Positions 1 through 5,924 of a stretch of DNA of 6,149 bases are shown in pieces. The position numbers and the translations under genes are program-made. How positions within the stretch are numbered: the first letter of the stretch is position 1; the number at the start of each line of letters is the position of its first letter. The notes beneath the pieces were generated by a model, which was not told the origin of the DNA, made no database searches, and was given only the letters and a program-made list of their open reading frames with translations. The DNA comes from Clostridium sp. CAG:253 (GTDB taxonomy: Bacteria > Bacillota > Clostridia > Lachnospirales > Lachnospiraceae): the NCBI GenBank assembly GCA_000436755.1, contig FR887319.1, positions 26,760-32,908 of the forward strand, read 5' to 3'.

Positions 1-644
1 TCATTTAGTCCAAAAATCATCATAGGCATGTGATTTTCCATACACAATACCGCCGCCGCAAGGTCAATAACACCAAGTCTGTTGTTTACAACATCATCAA
101 TACTTATCTCATCAAACTTTTTAGCATCAGGATTTACAGCCGGATCAGAATCGTATACACCGTCTATTGATTTTGCTGAAAGAATAACATCTGCTTCAAT
201 TTCTACCGCACGAAGGACTGTAGCTGTATCTGTTGAAAAATACGGATGACCTGTTCCACCTGCAAAAAATACAACCATTCCTTTTTCAAAATATTTGTTT
301 GCTCTATCCTTTGAAAATAACTTTGTAAAAGAACCGCATTCAAATGGAGTAAGTACACTTGTCTTTATTCCGACAGATCTGAATATTTCCGATACATAGA
401 TACAGTTCATGACTGTTGCTAACATACCAATCTGATCAGCTTTAGTCCTGTCAATGTTCTCGCTTGTACGACCTCTCCAAAAGTTTCCGCCGCCTGTAAC
501 TATGCCGACTTCGATTCCGGCATCAACAAGCTTTTTAACCTGTTTGGCAACACCTATACAGGTAGCTTCGTCAAAACCTGTCTTATTCGGACCAGCCAAT
601 GCTTCTCCGCTGAGTTTTAATAAAATTCTTTTATAATTTGCCAT
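1..644 (-). CDS. pyrH: UMP kinase (uridylate kinase), 3' end outside window
   Basis: Cytoplasmic amino-acid-kinase-fold enzyme that phosphorylates UMP to UDP with ATP in pyrimidine nucleotide synthesis. The window holds the first 214 residues of a family usually near 235-240, so roughly the last 20 are missing beyond base 1. Visible motifs are the N-terminal KLSGEAL (residues 10-16), the glycine-rich GGGNFWRG (51-58), ADQIGMLATVMN (69-80), GGTGHPYFSTDT (129-140) and DGVYDSDP (161-168). The ATG is preceded by AGAGGTG at 649-655 with good spacing, and by its own promoter. The stretch at residues 81-125 differs from the Bacillus/E. coli form: the usual Arg-rich helix before the EKGRVVIF-like strand is replaced by CGSFTKLFSKDRANKYFEKG. 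From memory this matches a clostridial PyrH variant. rpsB and tsf, the usual upstream neighbours, are absent; an HD-domain gene sits there instead. Confidence 0.96.
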   Translation of the reverse strand, partial: MANYKRILLKLSGEALAGPNKTGFDEATCIGVAKQVKKLVDAGIEVGIVTGGGNFWRGRTSENIDRTKADQIGMLATVMNCIYVSEIFRSVGIKTSVLTPFECGSFTKLFSKDRANKYFEKGMVVFFAGGTGHPYFSTDTATVLRAVEIEADVILSAKSIDGVYDSDPAVNPDAKKFDEISIDDVVNNRLGVIDLAAAVLCMENHMPMMIFGLN

Positions 645-648
645 AATG

Positions 649-655
649 CACCTCT
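649..655 (-). promoter_or_regulatory. Ribosome binding site of pyrH
   Basis: AGAGGTG on the minus strand, six bases between AGG and the ATG at 644-642. It fixes the pyrH start. Confidence 0.8.
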
Positions 656-688
656 TGTTTTTGTGTATTTTTACATTCTTAGTTTGAA

Positions 689-717
689 ATTATACCACTA
701 AATTAAATTCAAGTCAA
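689..717 (-). promoter_or_regulatory. Sigma-A-type promoter of pyrH
   Basis: On the minus strand TTGACT (717-712), a spacer of exactly 17 bases and TATAAT (694-689), with an extended TGG just before the -10. Transcription would begin near 682, leaving an untranslated leader of about 38 bases. The -35 box contains the TGA stop codon (716-714) of the upstream HD gene, so the promoter begins inside that gene and there is no room for a terminator between the two. pyrH can therefore be made both from this promoter and by read-through. Confidence 0.85.
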
Positions 718-1178
718 AACTTTATTATTTTAATAGTCTCTTTTGTTGAACATATTTTATCAGCAGCACAGACAATCCAGCCTTCAAGACACTTTGGTGG
801 AATTGGTGTAAGCGGAAACATATGCCTTTTTATAGTATTTTTCACACGCCAGTTTAAATCAAAATCTCTTTCTGCATTTGCAAGTGCCGCAGAAGGATGA
901 TAAAAACCATGCGGTCTTTTGTGATGACTGTTTTTGTCATGCCAGTCATATAAGAAATAATCATGGAGCAGTGCTCCCATAATAAGTGAATCAAAATCAA
1001 CTTTTAAATTATATCTTTCAGCAATATAACAGCTTATATACGCAACTCTCACACTATGCATATACACACTTGTATTACCGTGCTGGATAAATTTTTTGCT
1101 CATTTTATATTTTGAGGTGTCTATTATCTCATTTAATATCTTCCGGATAAGCTTATCATGTTCAATCCCTGATTTCAC
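714..1178 (-). CDS. HD-domain phosphohydrolase, substrate unknown
   Basis: Small single-domain HD-superfamily protein of 154 residues from the GTG start. HD enzymes are metal-dependent phosphohydrolases acting on nucleotides or other phosphoesters. The order H...HD...D is complete: His41 (in VYMHS), His72-Asp73 (ALLHDYF) and Asp140 (CAADK). His90, His94 and His119 (in KRHMFPLTP) are further candidate ligands, as in HD proteins with a second metal. No signal peptide or membrane segment is seen. The frame is open upstream to a TTG at 1193, but GGGAGG (1189-1184) lies five bases before a GTG at 1178-1176, so I choose that start. The G of the GTG is also the last base of the preceding gene's TAG stop (TAGTG), which implies translational coupling. 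It is the last gene of the four-gene block. The substrate cannot be read from the sequence; it is too short for a Rel/Spo or dGTPase enzyme. Confidence 0.85.
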   Translation of the reverse strand: MKSGIEHDKLIRKILNEIIDTSKYKMSKKFIQHGNTSVYMHSVRVAYISCYIAERYNLKVDFDSLIMGALLHDYFLYDWHDKNSHHKRPHGFYHPSAALANAERDFDLNWRVKNTIKRHMFPLTPIPPKCLEGWIVCAADKICSTKETIKIIKF

Positions 1179-1768
1179 TATTCCCTCCCACAAACAATGA
1201 TTCCATACCGTTCCTGAAAAAATATATACGCCCTGTCAAATATAAACCAAAGCAGCTCGGCAGCTATAACTGCTGCAAAAACGACTGCAAATACCGGCAT
1301 ATGCTTTATTTTTTCAATAAAATCTGCTGAAAAGATAATTTCCAATCCGCTAATCTTAACAGAAACAAAAACTGCAGCAATCAGAAGAACATGATATATA
1401 ATACCTTTTATAATATACTGTATTTTGATATTATTCATGATTTTTTCTGCCTTGTCCGAATTCTTTATACTACCATTTTTTTCCCTAAAATATTCAGCCG
1501 CAAGTACATATACACAAAATCCTGCATATGTAAAACAATACAGCTTCTGTGGTGCAAGAATAACTCCAAGAACAACTGCACCTGAACAAAAAACTGCAGC
1601 CGTTTTTATGTCAAATTTTCTTTCAACACATCCTGCCAGAAAAGAGGCCAGTGCAAGCAGAAAAAATGAACTTGTCTCTATAACTCCTGCACAAATCTGT
1701 AAAATCACAGCCATCGCCATAATAACTCCACACCATGCAACCTGTTTTGACTTTAAATGCAACTGCAC
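1178..1768 (-). CDS. Six-helix integral membrane protein of unknown function
   Basis: Polytopic protein of 196 residues that I do not recognise with certainty. Hydrophobic segments are seen at about residues 10-30, 33-48, 56-73, 76-94, 117-140 and 158-177. A charged loop (95-116, rich in Lys, Asn, Glu) separates the first four from the last two, and there is no cleavable signal peptide. Small size, six helices and Ala/Gly-rich first helices recall substrate-binding S components of ECF transporters, but I see no diagnostic motif, so this is only a suggestion. An ATG at 1786 opens the frame, but GGGAGGAG (1780-1773) lies downstream of it and properly spaced before a GTG at 1768-1766; the shorter start is preferred. 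It overlaps the end of the J-domain gene by 16 bases, and its TAG stop overlaps the GTG of the HD gene by one base, so both junctions look translationally coupled. Confidence 0.8.
   Translation of the reverse strand: MQLHLKSKQVAWCGVIMAMAVILQICAGVIETSSFFLLALASFLAGCVERKFDIKTAAVFCSGAVVLGVILAPQKLYCFTYAGFCVYVLAAEYFREKNGSIKNSDKAEKIMNNIKIQYIIKGIIYHVLLIAAVFVSVKISGLEIIFSADFIEKIKHMPVFAVVFAAVIAAELLWFIFDRAYIFFQERYGIIVCGRE
1182..1189 (-). promoter_or_regulatory. Ribosome binding site of the HD gene, inside the upstream gene
   Basis: GGGAGGGA on the minus strand, within the last codons (Gly-Arg-Glu) of the membrane-protein gene. It decides for the GTG at 1178 over the in-frame TTG at 1193, which lies upstream of the site and so cannot be served by it. 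Confidence 0.8.
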
Positions 1769-2193
1769 AAATCTCCTCCCATACATTCACAAAGTGAATC
1801 TGCACACCAAAGATCACAGCATATATTACCTGTTGAGCAATTGTCCAAATTATTTCCATACGGACCTCTTCCGTATCCTGAACCGTACTGTTCATATCTC
1901 TGTCTGTTATAATTCTGATTGTAACCCTGACCATAATTCTGAGTTTCCTGACTATAACCCTGAGTTCCGCGGCTGTAACCATCTGCAGACTTTCCGCTTC
2001 TCATATCCATTATCCTGCTGTATGCTGTCTGAACCTCCTTAAACTTTTCTTCAGCAAGGTCTGCAAGTGGGTTTCCCGAATTTGCATCAGGATGATATTT
2101 CCTGCTAAGCTCCCTATATGCCTTTTTAATTTCATCATCACTGGCATTTGGTGATACACCAAGTATTTTATACGGATCATCAATATTGCTCAT
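1753..2193 (-). CDS. J-domain (DnaJ-like) protein with Tyr/Gly/Gln-rich linker and Cys-rich tail
   Basis: A 146-residue co-chaperone-like protein. Residues 6-65 form a J domain: DPYKILGV, the [12 protein letters not shown] helix with the HPD motif at 34-36 that stimulates the DnaK (Hsp70) ATPase, and the [14 protein letters not shown] helix at 48-61. It is not a canonical DnaJ, since the Gly/Phe region, the CxxCxGxG zinc repeats and the substrate-binding C-terminal domains are missing. Residues 72-114 are instead low-complexity and rich in Tyr, Gly, Gln and Asn. Residues 119-146 hold eight cysteines, with a CCDLWC...CECMGGDL signature; from memory such a tail recurs in clostridial J proteins, possibly as a metal site or lipidation/redox site, which is inference. 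Its ATG overlaps the TGA of the upstream DUF5685 gene (ATGA), with AGAGGT at 2203-2208. It probably recruits DnaK to a specific client, perhaps a neighbour's product. Confidence 0.92.
   Translation of the reverse strand: MSNIDDPYKILGVSPNASDDEIKKAYRELSRKYHPDANSGNPLADLAEEKFKEVQTAYSRIMDMRSGKSADGYSRGTQGYSQETQNYGQGYNQNYNRQRYEQYGSGYGRGPYGNNLDNCSTGNICCDLWCADSLCECMGGDLCSCI
1756..1839 (-). other. Cys-rich C-terminal tail of the J-domain protein
   Basis: Codes residues 119-146, with Cys at 119, 125, 126, 130, 135, 137, 143 and 145. The density and the paired spacing (CC, CxC, CxC) suggest a metal-binding or disulfide-forming element. No known zinc-finger pattern is matched exactly. Confidence 0.75.
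1773..1780 (-). promoter_or_regulatory. Ribosome binding site of the membrane-protein gene, inside the J-domain gene
   Basis: GGGAGGAG on the minus strand; its last seven bases lie over the Gly-Gly codons and the start of the next codon in the Cys-rich tail (MGGDL) of the upstream J-domain gene. GGAGG is six bases before the GTG at 1768 and decides for that start over the ATG at 1786. Confidence 0.78.
1852..1980 (-). repeat. Low-complexity Tyr/Gly/Gln/Asn-rich coding tract
   Basis: Codes residues 72-114 of the J-domain protein as degenerate short units such as [22 protein letters not shown] and NYNRQ. Tyr recurs every 3-7 residues. The codons vary (GGT/GGA, TAC/TAT, CAG), so the repeat is conserved at protein level more than in DNA, which argues against recent slippage. 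The tract is disordered in character and links the J domain to the Cys-rich tail. Confidence 0.8.
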
Positions 2194-3038
2194 ATACTTT
2201 TTACCTCTTCTTTTTTATTTATTATTTTGTCATATTTGTTCCATACTCCGGCATAGAGAATGTTTCTGAGTATGTCTATATACCCGACACATGGCAGTTT
2301 TTCAAATTCTGCACATGCCTCCGACATCTCACTTATAAGTATTTCATATACTTTTTTGTTAAATACATCTGTATCGTCACATAAAAAATACATTTTTTTC
2401 AATGGGTTGAATCTGTTTTTGGCTATGTCATCTCTTATATCGTCAAACGCATCCATTATATATACAAACCTTCCTAAATGGAATCCAAATTTTTTAACCT
2501 CTTTTTCAAAATAGCCTTTTTTAAAGCACATAATCTCAGCTAACAGCCACCCAAAACAGTCTGCGGCGTCAAAAATTTTTGTGTCTTTATCTTTTTCAAG
2601 CTCATTAAGTTTTTTAAGACATTCACTGATTTTTCGTGCCTGGCGTTTATAAAGCCGTTTTGTCTTCTTATGTACTTTATCATAAAACAAAGTACCGGCA
2701 TAGCCCCTGATCGAGCCATCATCAAGCTTATCATCAAGGCAGTGATAATAACTTAACAATATATTCATATCGGCACAATAATCAGTATATTGATTGTAAA
2801 TAATCTTTTGCTTTTTTGCCGGATGCATTATGCATCTTTTTTCTGCCACAATATTTTCGGCATCATAAAGAGATGATAAAAACACAGCCATAAACGTCAT
2901 ATCATAAGTAAGTGTAATACGACCTTTTAAGCCGTATTTATCTCTTAATCTCTCGCACAACCCACAGTAAAACCCATGATAAATACTGTAATCTTTTATT
3001 TTCAACTCAGGTTTTCTTATTTGAACATATCCAAACAC
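2190..3038 (-). CDS. DUF5685-type protein, function unknown
   Basis: Protein of 282 residues. The opening [19 protein letters not shown] followed by FYCGLC (23-28) matches my memory of the DUF5685 family, which has no established function. Cys25, Cys28, Cys69 and Cys88 are candidate metal ligands. Two acid-rich helices stand out: [15 protein letters not shown] (95-109) and [10 protein letters not shown] (195-204), the latter followed by NRFNPL (208-213). Their placement recalls the paired Asp motifs of squalene/phytoene-synthase-like folds, but this is inference. It is predicted mostly helical and soluble, with no signal peptide. The frame is open to an ATG at 3110, but GGAGGAGA (3048-3041) lies five bases before a GTG at 3038-3036, where the family's usual N-terminus begins; the upstream ATG lies next to the probable -10 box and may not even be transcribed. 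It is the first gene of the four-gene block and its TGA overlaps the next ATG. Confidence 0.85.
   Translation of the reverse strand: MFGYVQIRKPELKIKDYSIYHGFYCGLCERLRDKYGLKGRITLTYDMTFMAVFLSSLYDAENIVAEKRCIMHPAKKQKIIYNQYTDYCADMNILLSYYHCLDDKLDDGSIRGYAGTLFYDKVHKKTKRLYKRQARKISECLKKLNELEKDKDTKIFDAADCFGWLLAEIMCFKKGYFEKEVKKFGFHLGRFVYIMDAFDDIRDDIAKNRFNPLKKMYFLCDDTDVFNKKVYEILISEMSEACAEFEKLPCVGYIDILRNILYAGVWNKYDKIINKKEEVKSI
2203..2208 (-). promoter_or_regulatory. Ribosome binding site of the J-domain gene, inside the DUF5685 gene
   Basis: AGAGGT on the minus strand within the Glu-Glu-Val codons near the end of the upstream gene, nine bases before the ATG at 2193. Confidence 0.65.
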
Positions 3039-3040
3039 AT

Positions 3041-3048
3041 TCTCCTCC
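3041..3048 (-). promoter_or_regulatory. Ribosome binding site of the DUF5685 gene
   Basis: GGAGGAGA on the minus strand; five bases separate GGAGG from the GTG at 3038. An out-of-frame ATG overlaps this GTG (AATGTG) but would give only a short frame. The site rules out the ATG at 3110 as start. Confidence 0.8.
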
Positions 3049-3113
3049 AATAATCCGGAATAACGAACATTTAATAATTGATTTAATTTTTGTTGTTCCA
3101 GCACCTGCATTTT

Positions 3114-3122
3114 ATAATACCA
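3114..3122 (-). promoter_or_regulatory. Probable extended -10 promoter of the four-gene block
   Basis: TGGTATTAT on the minus strand, an extended -10 (TGn then TATTAT at 3119-3114). Transcription would begin near 3107, giving a leader of about 70 bases. No good -35 is found at 16-18 bases upstream in this nearly pure A/T stretch, so the call is tentative. I see no GC-rich hairpin terminator between the upstream gene (ending 3184) and this point, so read-through is also possible. Confidence 0.45.
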
Positions 3123-3183
3123 TATATTTATAGGTTAATAATATAAAAACACTAAAATAAATATTAAAATAGTATAATTTTTA

Positions 3184-5721
3184 TTAACCGCTTATAATTG
3201 CGGCATGAACATATTTATTTGTATCAAAAATATTTATAATATTGTCAATTCGTTTTTTCAGCAATGTTGTATTAAACGGCTTATTTATGACTTCTATCGC
3301 ACCAAGTTCTATTGCGTGAGCTTCGTTTTCAAAATCACCATACGCAGTCACAATAACCACAGGAATCTTTCTAAGGAAAGAAATCTTTTTCATCTGTTTT
3401 AACATATCAAATCCTGACATTTCTGGAATATAAATATCACATATCACAAGACTTATCTGAGAAAAGTTCTTTTTTAAAACATCCATTGCTTCAGCTGCAT
3501 TTGATGCTTCGATAATATTATATTTTTCGCATAATGTCTCTTTTAATACCAAACGGCCTATACCTGAACCATCTACCACAAGGATTGTGTCTCTGTCATC
3601 ATAAAACTCATCTGTATCTTTCATTCCGGATTCGTTTTCAAGTCTGCCTACAAAAGCCTCTTCCGGAACAGGCTTTGAAAAGTAATATCCCTGGATATTG
3701 TCGCAGCCCATGCTTCTAAGCATCTCATATTGCTTTTCATTCTCAACACCTTCTACAACTGTCTCTATTTGAAGATTCTTTGCCAACTGTATTATAGTGT
3801 ATATAATATTGCCTGCTCTCTCCGACTGTTCAAGGTCATCCATAAATTTCATATCTATCTTTAATATATCAAAACAACAGTCTTTAAGCATATTAAGTGA
3901 AGAATATCCGCTTCCAAAATCATCCATGAGCACTTTAAAACCGTATTTCTGTAATGTATGAATTGCCATAATAAGATCCTCGGGATTATCTTCATATGCA
4001 CTTTCAGTGATTTCAAGTTTTATATCTTCTGATTTCAGATTGTATTTATCCAGTAAACCAAGCACCTCTTTGTAGAGGTTTTCATTGTAGAAGTTTATCC
4101 TTGAAAGATTTACCGAAACAGGAACAACACTGTTACCTTTGTCCTTTTCCTCTCTCTGATGCCTGCATACTTCCTCACAGACATACATATCAAGTTTTGT
4201 TATGAATCCATTTTTCTCAAATGCAGGTATAAATATTCCGGGTGAAATCATCCCTTTCTTCGGATGCAGCCATCTCACAAGTGCTTCTGCACTTATGGTT
4301 TTCTTTGTCCTGACATCAACTATCGGCTGATAATATACGACAAATTCATGGTTCTCAAGCGCATGATCCATCTCATTGATAAGTTCCTGTTCAATAAGCA
4401 TTGATTTTTTCAGGCTGTCATTATAATAATTCCATCTGGTTATATAATTTCCCTTAACCTCCTGTAATGCCATATTTGCTCTGTCACACAAAAGATCTAC
4501 AGGTATATCTTTATCGTCAATCAGACAAAAACCTGCATGCAGGAATATAGGGTAATTGAGACAGTTCCACGAATCTTTTCCAATCAGAAACTGCTCTATC
4601 CCACCTATATTTTCGCCAATATATTCGGCTGTTGTGCAGATTGCAAATCTATCCGCTTCAAACCTTGCACATGTGCCGTTTTTCTTTGTCATCTTCTTTA
4701 ACACATCGGCGATATTTTTCAAAATCATATCACCGTTTTTGCTTCCAAACAGTTCATTGACAATTTTAAACCTGTCAACATTTAACATTCCTATGACGTA
4801 TGTATGCTCACTGTCTTTTTTCATCAGTTTTTCCACTGATGCATAAAAACTGTCTCTGTTATTGAGTCCCGTAAGTGTATCACGCTCTACCCTGTATTTC
4901 AGTTCCATCATAGTATTTTTCATCGTTGTCTCTGCCTTCATTTCCTCAGTCAGATCCATGAATACTACATGGAATGTCTTTGACTCTGACTCCGAATTTA
5001 GCATTTTTGCTGATACACCTGTCCACAATATGTTTTTATCCTTATTTATAAGACGTATTTTGCAATGAATTATGTCTTCTCCGTCTTTATTCATGATTTC
5101 CTTTAAGACTTCTTCATCTTTGCCATATATAACATCATATATATCATTATCTATAATGTTTTGAAGTTCAGACTTCATATATCCGAGCATGCTTGAAAGA
5201 CCATCATTGAAATAAGACATCCTCAACTTTTCATTTTTGGTAGAAACTTCTATAATGCCTATACCTCCTGGCACAGTATCAATAAGATTGTACATCTGAT
5301 GCTGGGTATCTTCCAAAACCTCTTTCATATTTTTTCTCTGATATATGGTCTTTTCTATAATGTTCGTAATTCTGCGTTTTATGATTTTGGGATTGTACGG
5401 TTTTGCTATAAAATCATCGGCGCCAAGTGCAAGTGCTTTGTATTCATTTTCCTGCTCACCCGCCTGAGTATTTACTATTACAGGAATTTCACTGTAACTT
5501 TTATTTTTCTTTATCTCCTTGAGAAAATCAATTCCATTCATGACAGGCATGATAATGTCAAGCAGTATTATGTCAACTTTTGTACCTCTGTTTAAAATAT
5601 CTAGGGCTGTCGTCCCGTCATCAGCCTCTATAACCTTGTAATCCTGTTCAAATATTCCCTTTAATATAACTCTGTTTACCTCTATATCATCCACGATTAG
5701 GATAACTATTTCATCATTCAT
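3184..5721 (-). CDS. REC-PAS-GGDEF-EAL-REC protein, probable c-di-GMP phosphodiesterase
   Basis: Cytoplasmic 845-residue signalling protein. REC1 (4-125) has Asp11-Asp12, phosphoacceptor Asp55, Thr85 and Lys107. A PAS-like domain (about 140-260) ends in the usual DLTEEMKAE linker. The GGDEF domain (about 277-430) keeps DTLTGLNNR and Asp316, but its signature reads EADRF (355-359) and no RxxD inhibitory site precedes it, so cyclase activity is unlikely. The EAL domain (about 440-690) is complete: Glu479 (EAL), Asn538 (VNLS), LEITES (569-574), Asp600-Asp601 (DDFGSGYSS), Lys621 (KID), Glu657 (EGVE) and Gln677 (QGYY). REC2 (711-835) has phosphoacceptor Asp762, Thr792 and Lys814, but only one acid in its pocket (Asp717-Gly718). 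It therefore likely hydrolyses c-di-GMP to pGpG under control of phosphorylation and perhaps GTP binding at the GGDEF. No transmembrane segment and no partner kinase are in the window. The ATG has TGAGGTG (5736-5730) upstream and its own promoter. Confidence 0.95.
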   Translation of the reverse strand: MNDEIVILIVDDIEVNRVILKGIFEQDYKVIEADDGTTALDILNRGTKVDIILLDIIMPVMNGIDFLKEIKKNKSYSEIPVIVNTQAGEQENEYKALALGADDFIAKPYNPKIIKRRITNIIEKTIYQRKNMKEVLEDTQHQMYNLIDTVPGGIGIIEVSTKNEKLRMSYFNDGLSSMLGYMKSELQNIIDNDIYDVIYGKDEEVLKEIMNKDGEDIIHCKIRLINKDKNILWTGVSAKMLNSESESKTFHVVFMDLTEEMKAETTMKNTMMELKYRVERDTLTGLNNRDSFYASVEKLMKKDSEHTYVIGMLNVDRFKIVNELFGSKNGDMILKNIADVLKKMTKKNGTCARFEADRFAICTTAEYIGENIGGIEQFLIGKDSWNCLNYPIFLHAGFCLIDDKDIPVDLLCDRANMALQEVKGNYITRWNYYNDSLKKSMLIEQELINEMDHALENHEFVVYYQPIVDVRTKKTISAEALVRWLHPKKGMISPGIFIPAFEKNGFITKLDMYVCEEVCRHQREEKDKGNSVVPVSVNLSRINFYNENLYKEVLGLLDKYNLKSEDIKLEITESAYEDNPEDLIMAIHTLQKYGFKVLMDDFGSGYSSLNMLKDCCFDILKIDMKFMDDLEQSERAGNIIYTIIQLAKNLQIETVVEGVENEKQYEMLRSMGCDNIQGYYFSKPVPEEAFVGRLENESGMKDTDEFYDDRDTILVVDGSGIGRLVLKETLCEKYNIIEASNAAEAMDVLKKNFSQISLVICDIYIPEMSGFDMLKQMKKISFLRKIPVVIVTAYGDFENEAHAIELGAIEVINKPFNTTLLKKRIDNIINIFDTNKYVHAAIISG

Positions 5722-5729
5722 ACTTCTTT

Positions 5730-5736
5730 CACCTCA
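5730..5736 (-). promoter_or_regulatory. Ribosome binding site of the REC-EAL gene
   Basis: TGAGGTG on the minus strand, eight bases before the ATG at 5721-5719. It supports the chosen start. Confidence 0.75.
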
Positions 5737-5777
5737 TATCTGCACAATTACTTAAATTAATCATATAACTATTTATC

Positions 5778-5806
5778 ATTATACTTTTTTTCTGCGCTGC
5801 TTACAA
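5778..5806 (-). promoter_or_regulatory. Sigma-A-type promoter of the REC-EAL gene
   Basis: On the minus strand TTGTAA (5806-5801), a spacer of exactly 17 bases and TATAAT (5783-5778). Transcription would start near 5771, leaving a leader of about 50 bases. That is too short for a c-di-GMP riboswitch, and none of its conserved segments is visible. A vegetative promoter with no obvious operator suggests constitutive expression, with control at the protein level. Confidence 0.75.
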
Positions 5807-5876
5807 CATTGTTTTTCGTAGTTTACAAATACTTTTTTTCCATTTTATTTACAGTTGTATTTTTAATTTCAACCAT

Positions 5877-5910
5877 AAAATGCAGGCAGTCAATAATATG
5901 ACAACCTGCA
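5877..5910 (-). terminator. Rho-independent terminator after hydF
   Basis: On the minus strand TGCAGG (5910-5905) pairs with CCTGCA (5886-5881). Four inner pairs (GTCA with TGAC) follow a G-T wobble and one mismatch, closing a TATTAT loop, and TTTTAT follows the stem. It starts 15 bases past the hydF stop and separates hydF from the REC-EAL transcription unit. Confidence 0.75.
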
Positions 5911-5924
5911 CTGTTTTATTGTTT

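Noticed and set aside
1178..1193. TTG at 1193 as start of the HD gene
   Set aside because: The only good ribosome binding site (1189-1182) lies downstream of it and fits the GTG at 1178.
1623..1982. 119-codon minus-strand frame overlapping the J-domain and membrane-protein genes
   Set aside because: It is a shifted-frame reading of the Tyr/Gly-rich repeat, which avoids stops in several frames. No ribosome binding site, and the composition is not protein-like.
1425..2042. 205-codon open frame on the plus strand
   Set aside because: It runs antisense across the J-domain and membrane-protein genes, which have clear domains, ribosome binding sites and coupled starts. The translation has no recognisable domain and there is no ribosome binding site.
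3123..3183. Second promoter with TATACT as -10 box just after the EAL gene stop
   Set aside because: No -35-like hexamer at a workable distance; such -10 matches are expected by chance in sequence this rich in A/T.
5722..5880. Possible c-di-GMP (GEMM) riboswitch ahead of the EAL gene
   Set aside because: The predicted leader is only about 50 bases, AT-rich, and shows none of the conserved riboswitch segments.
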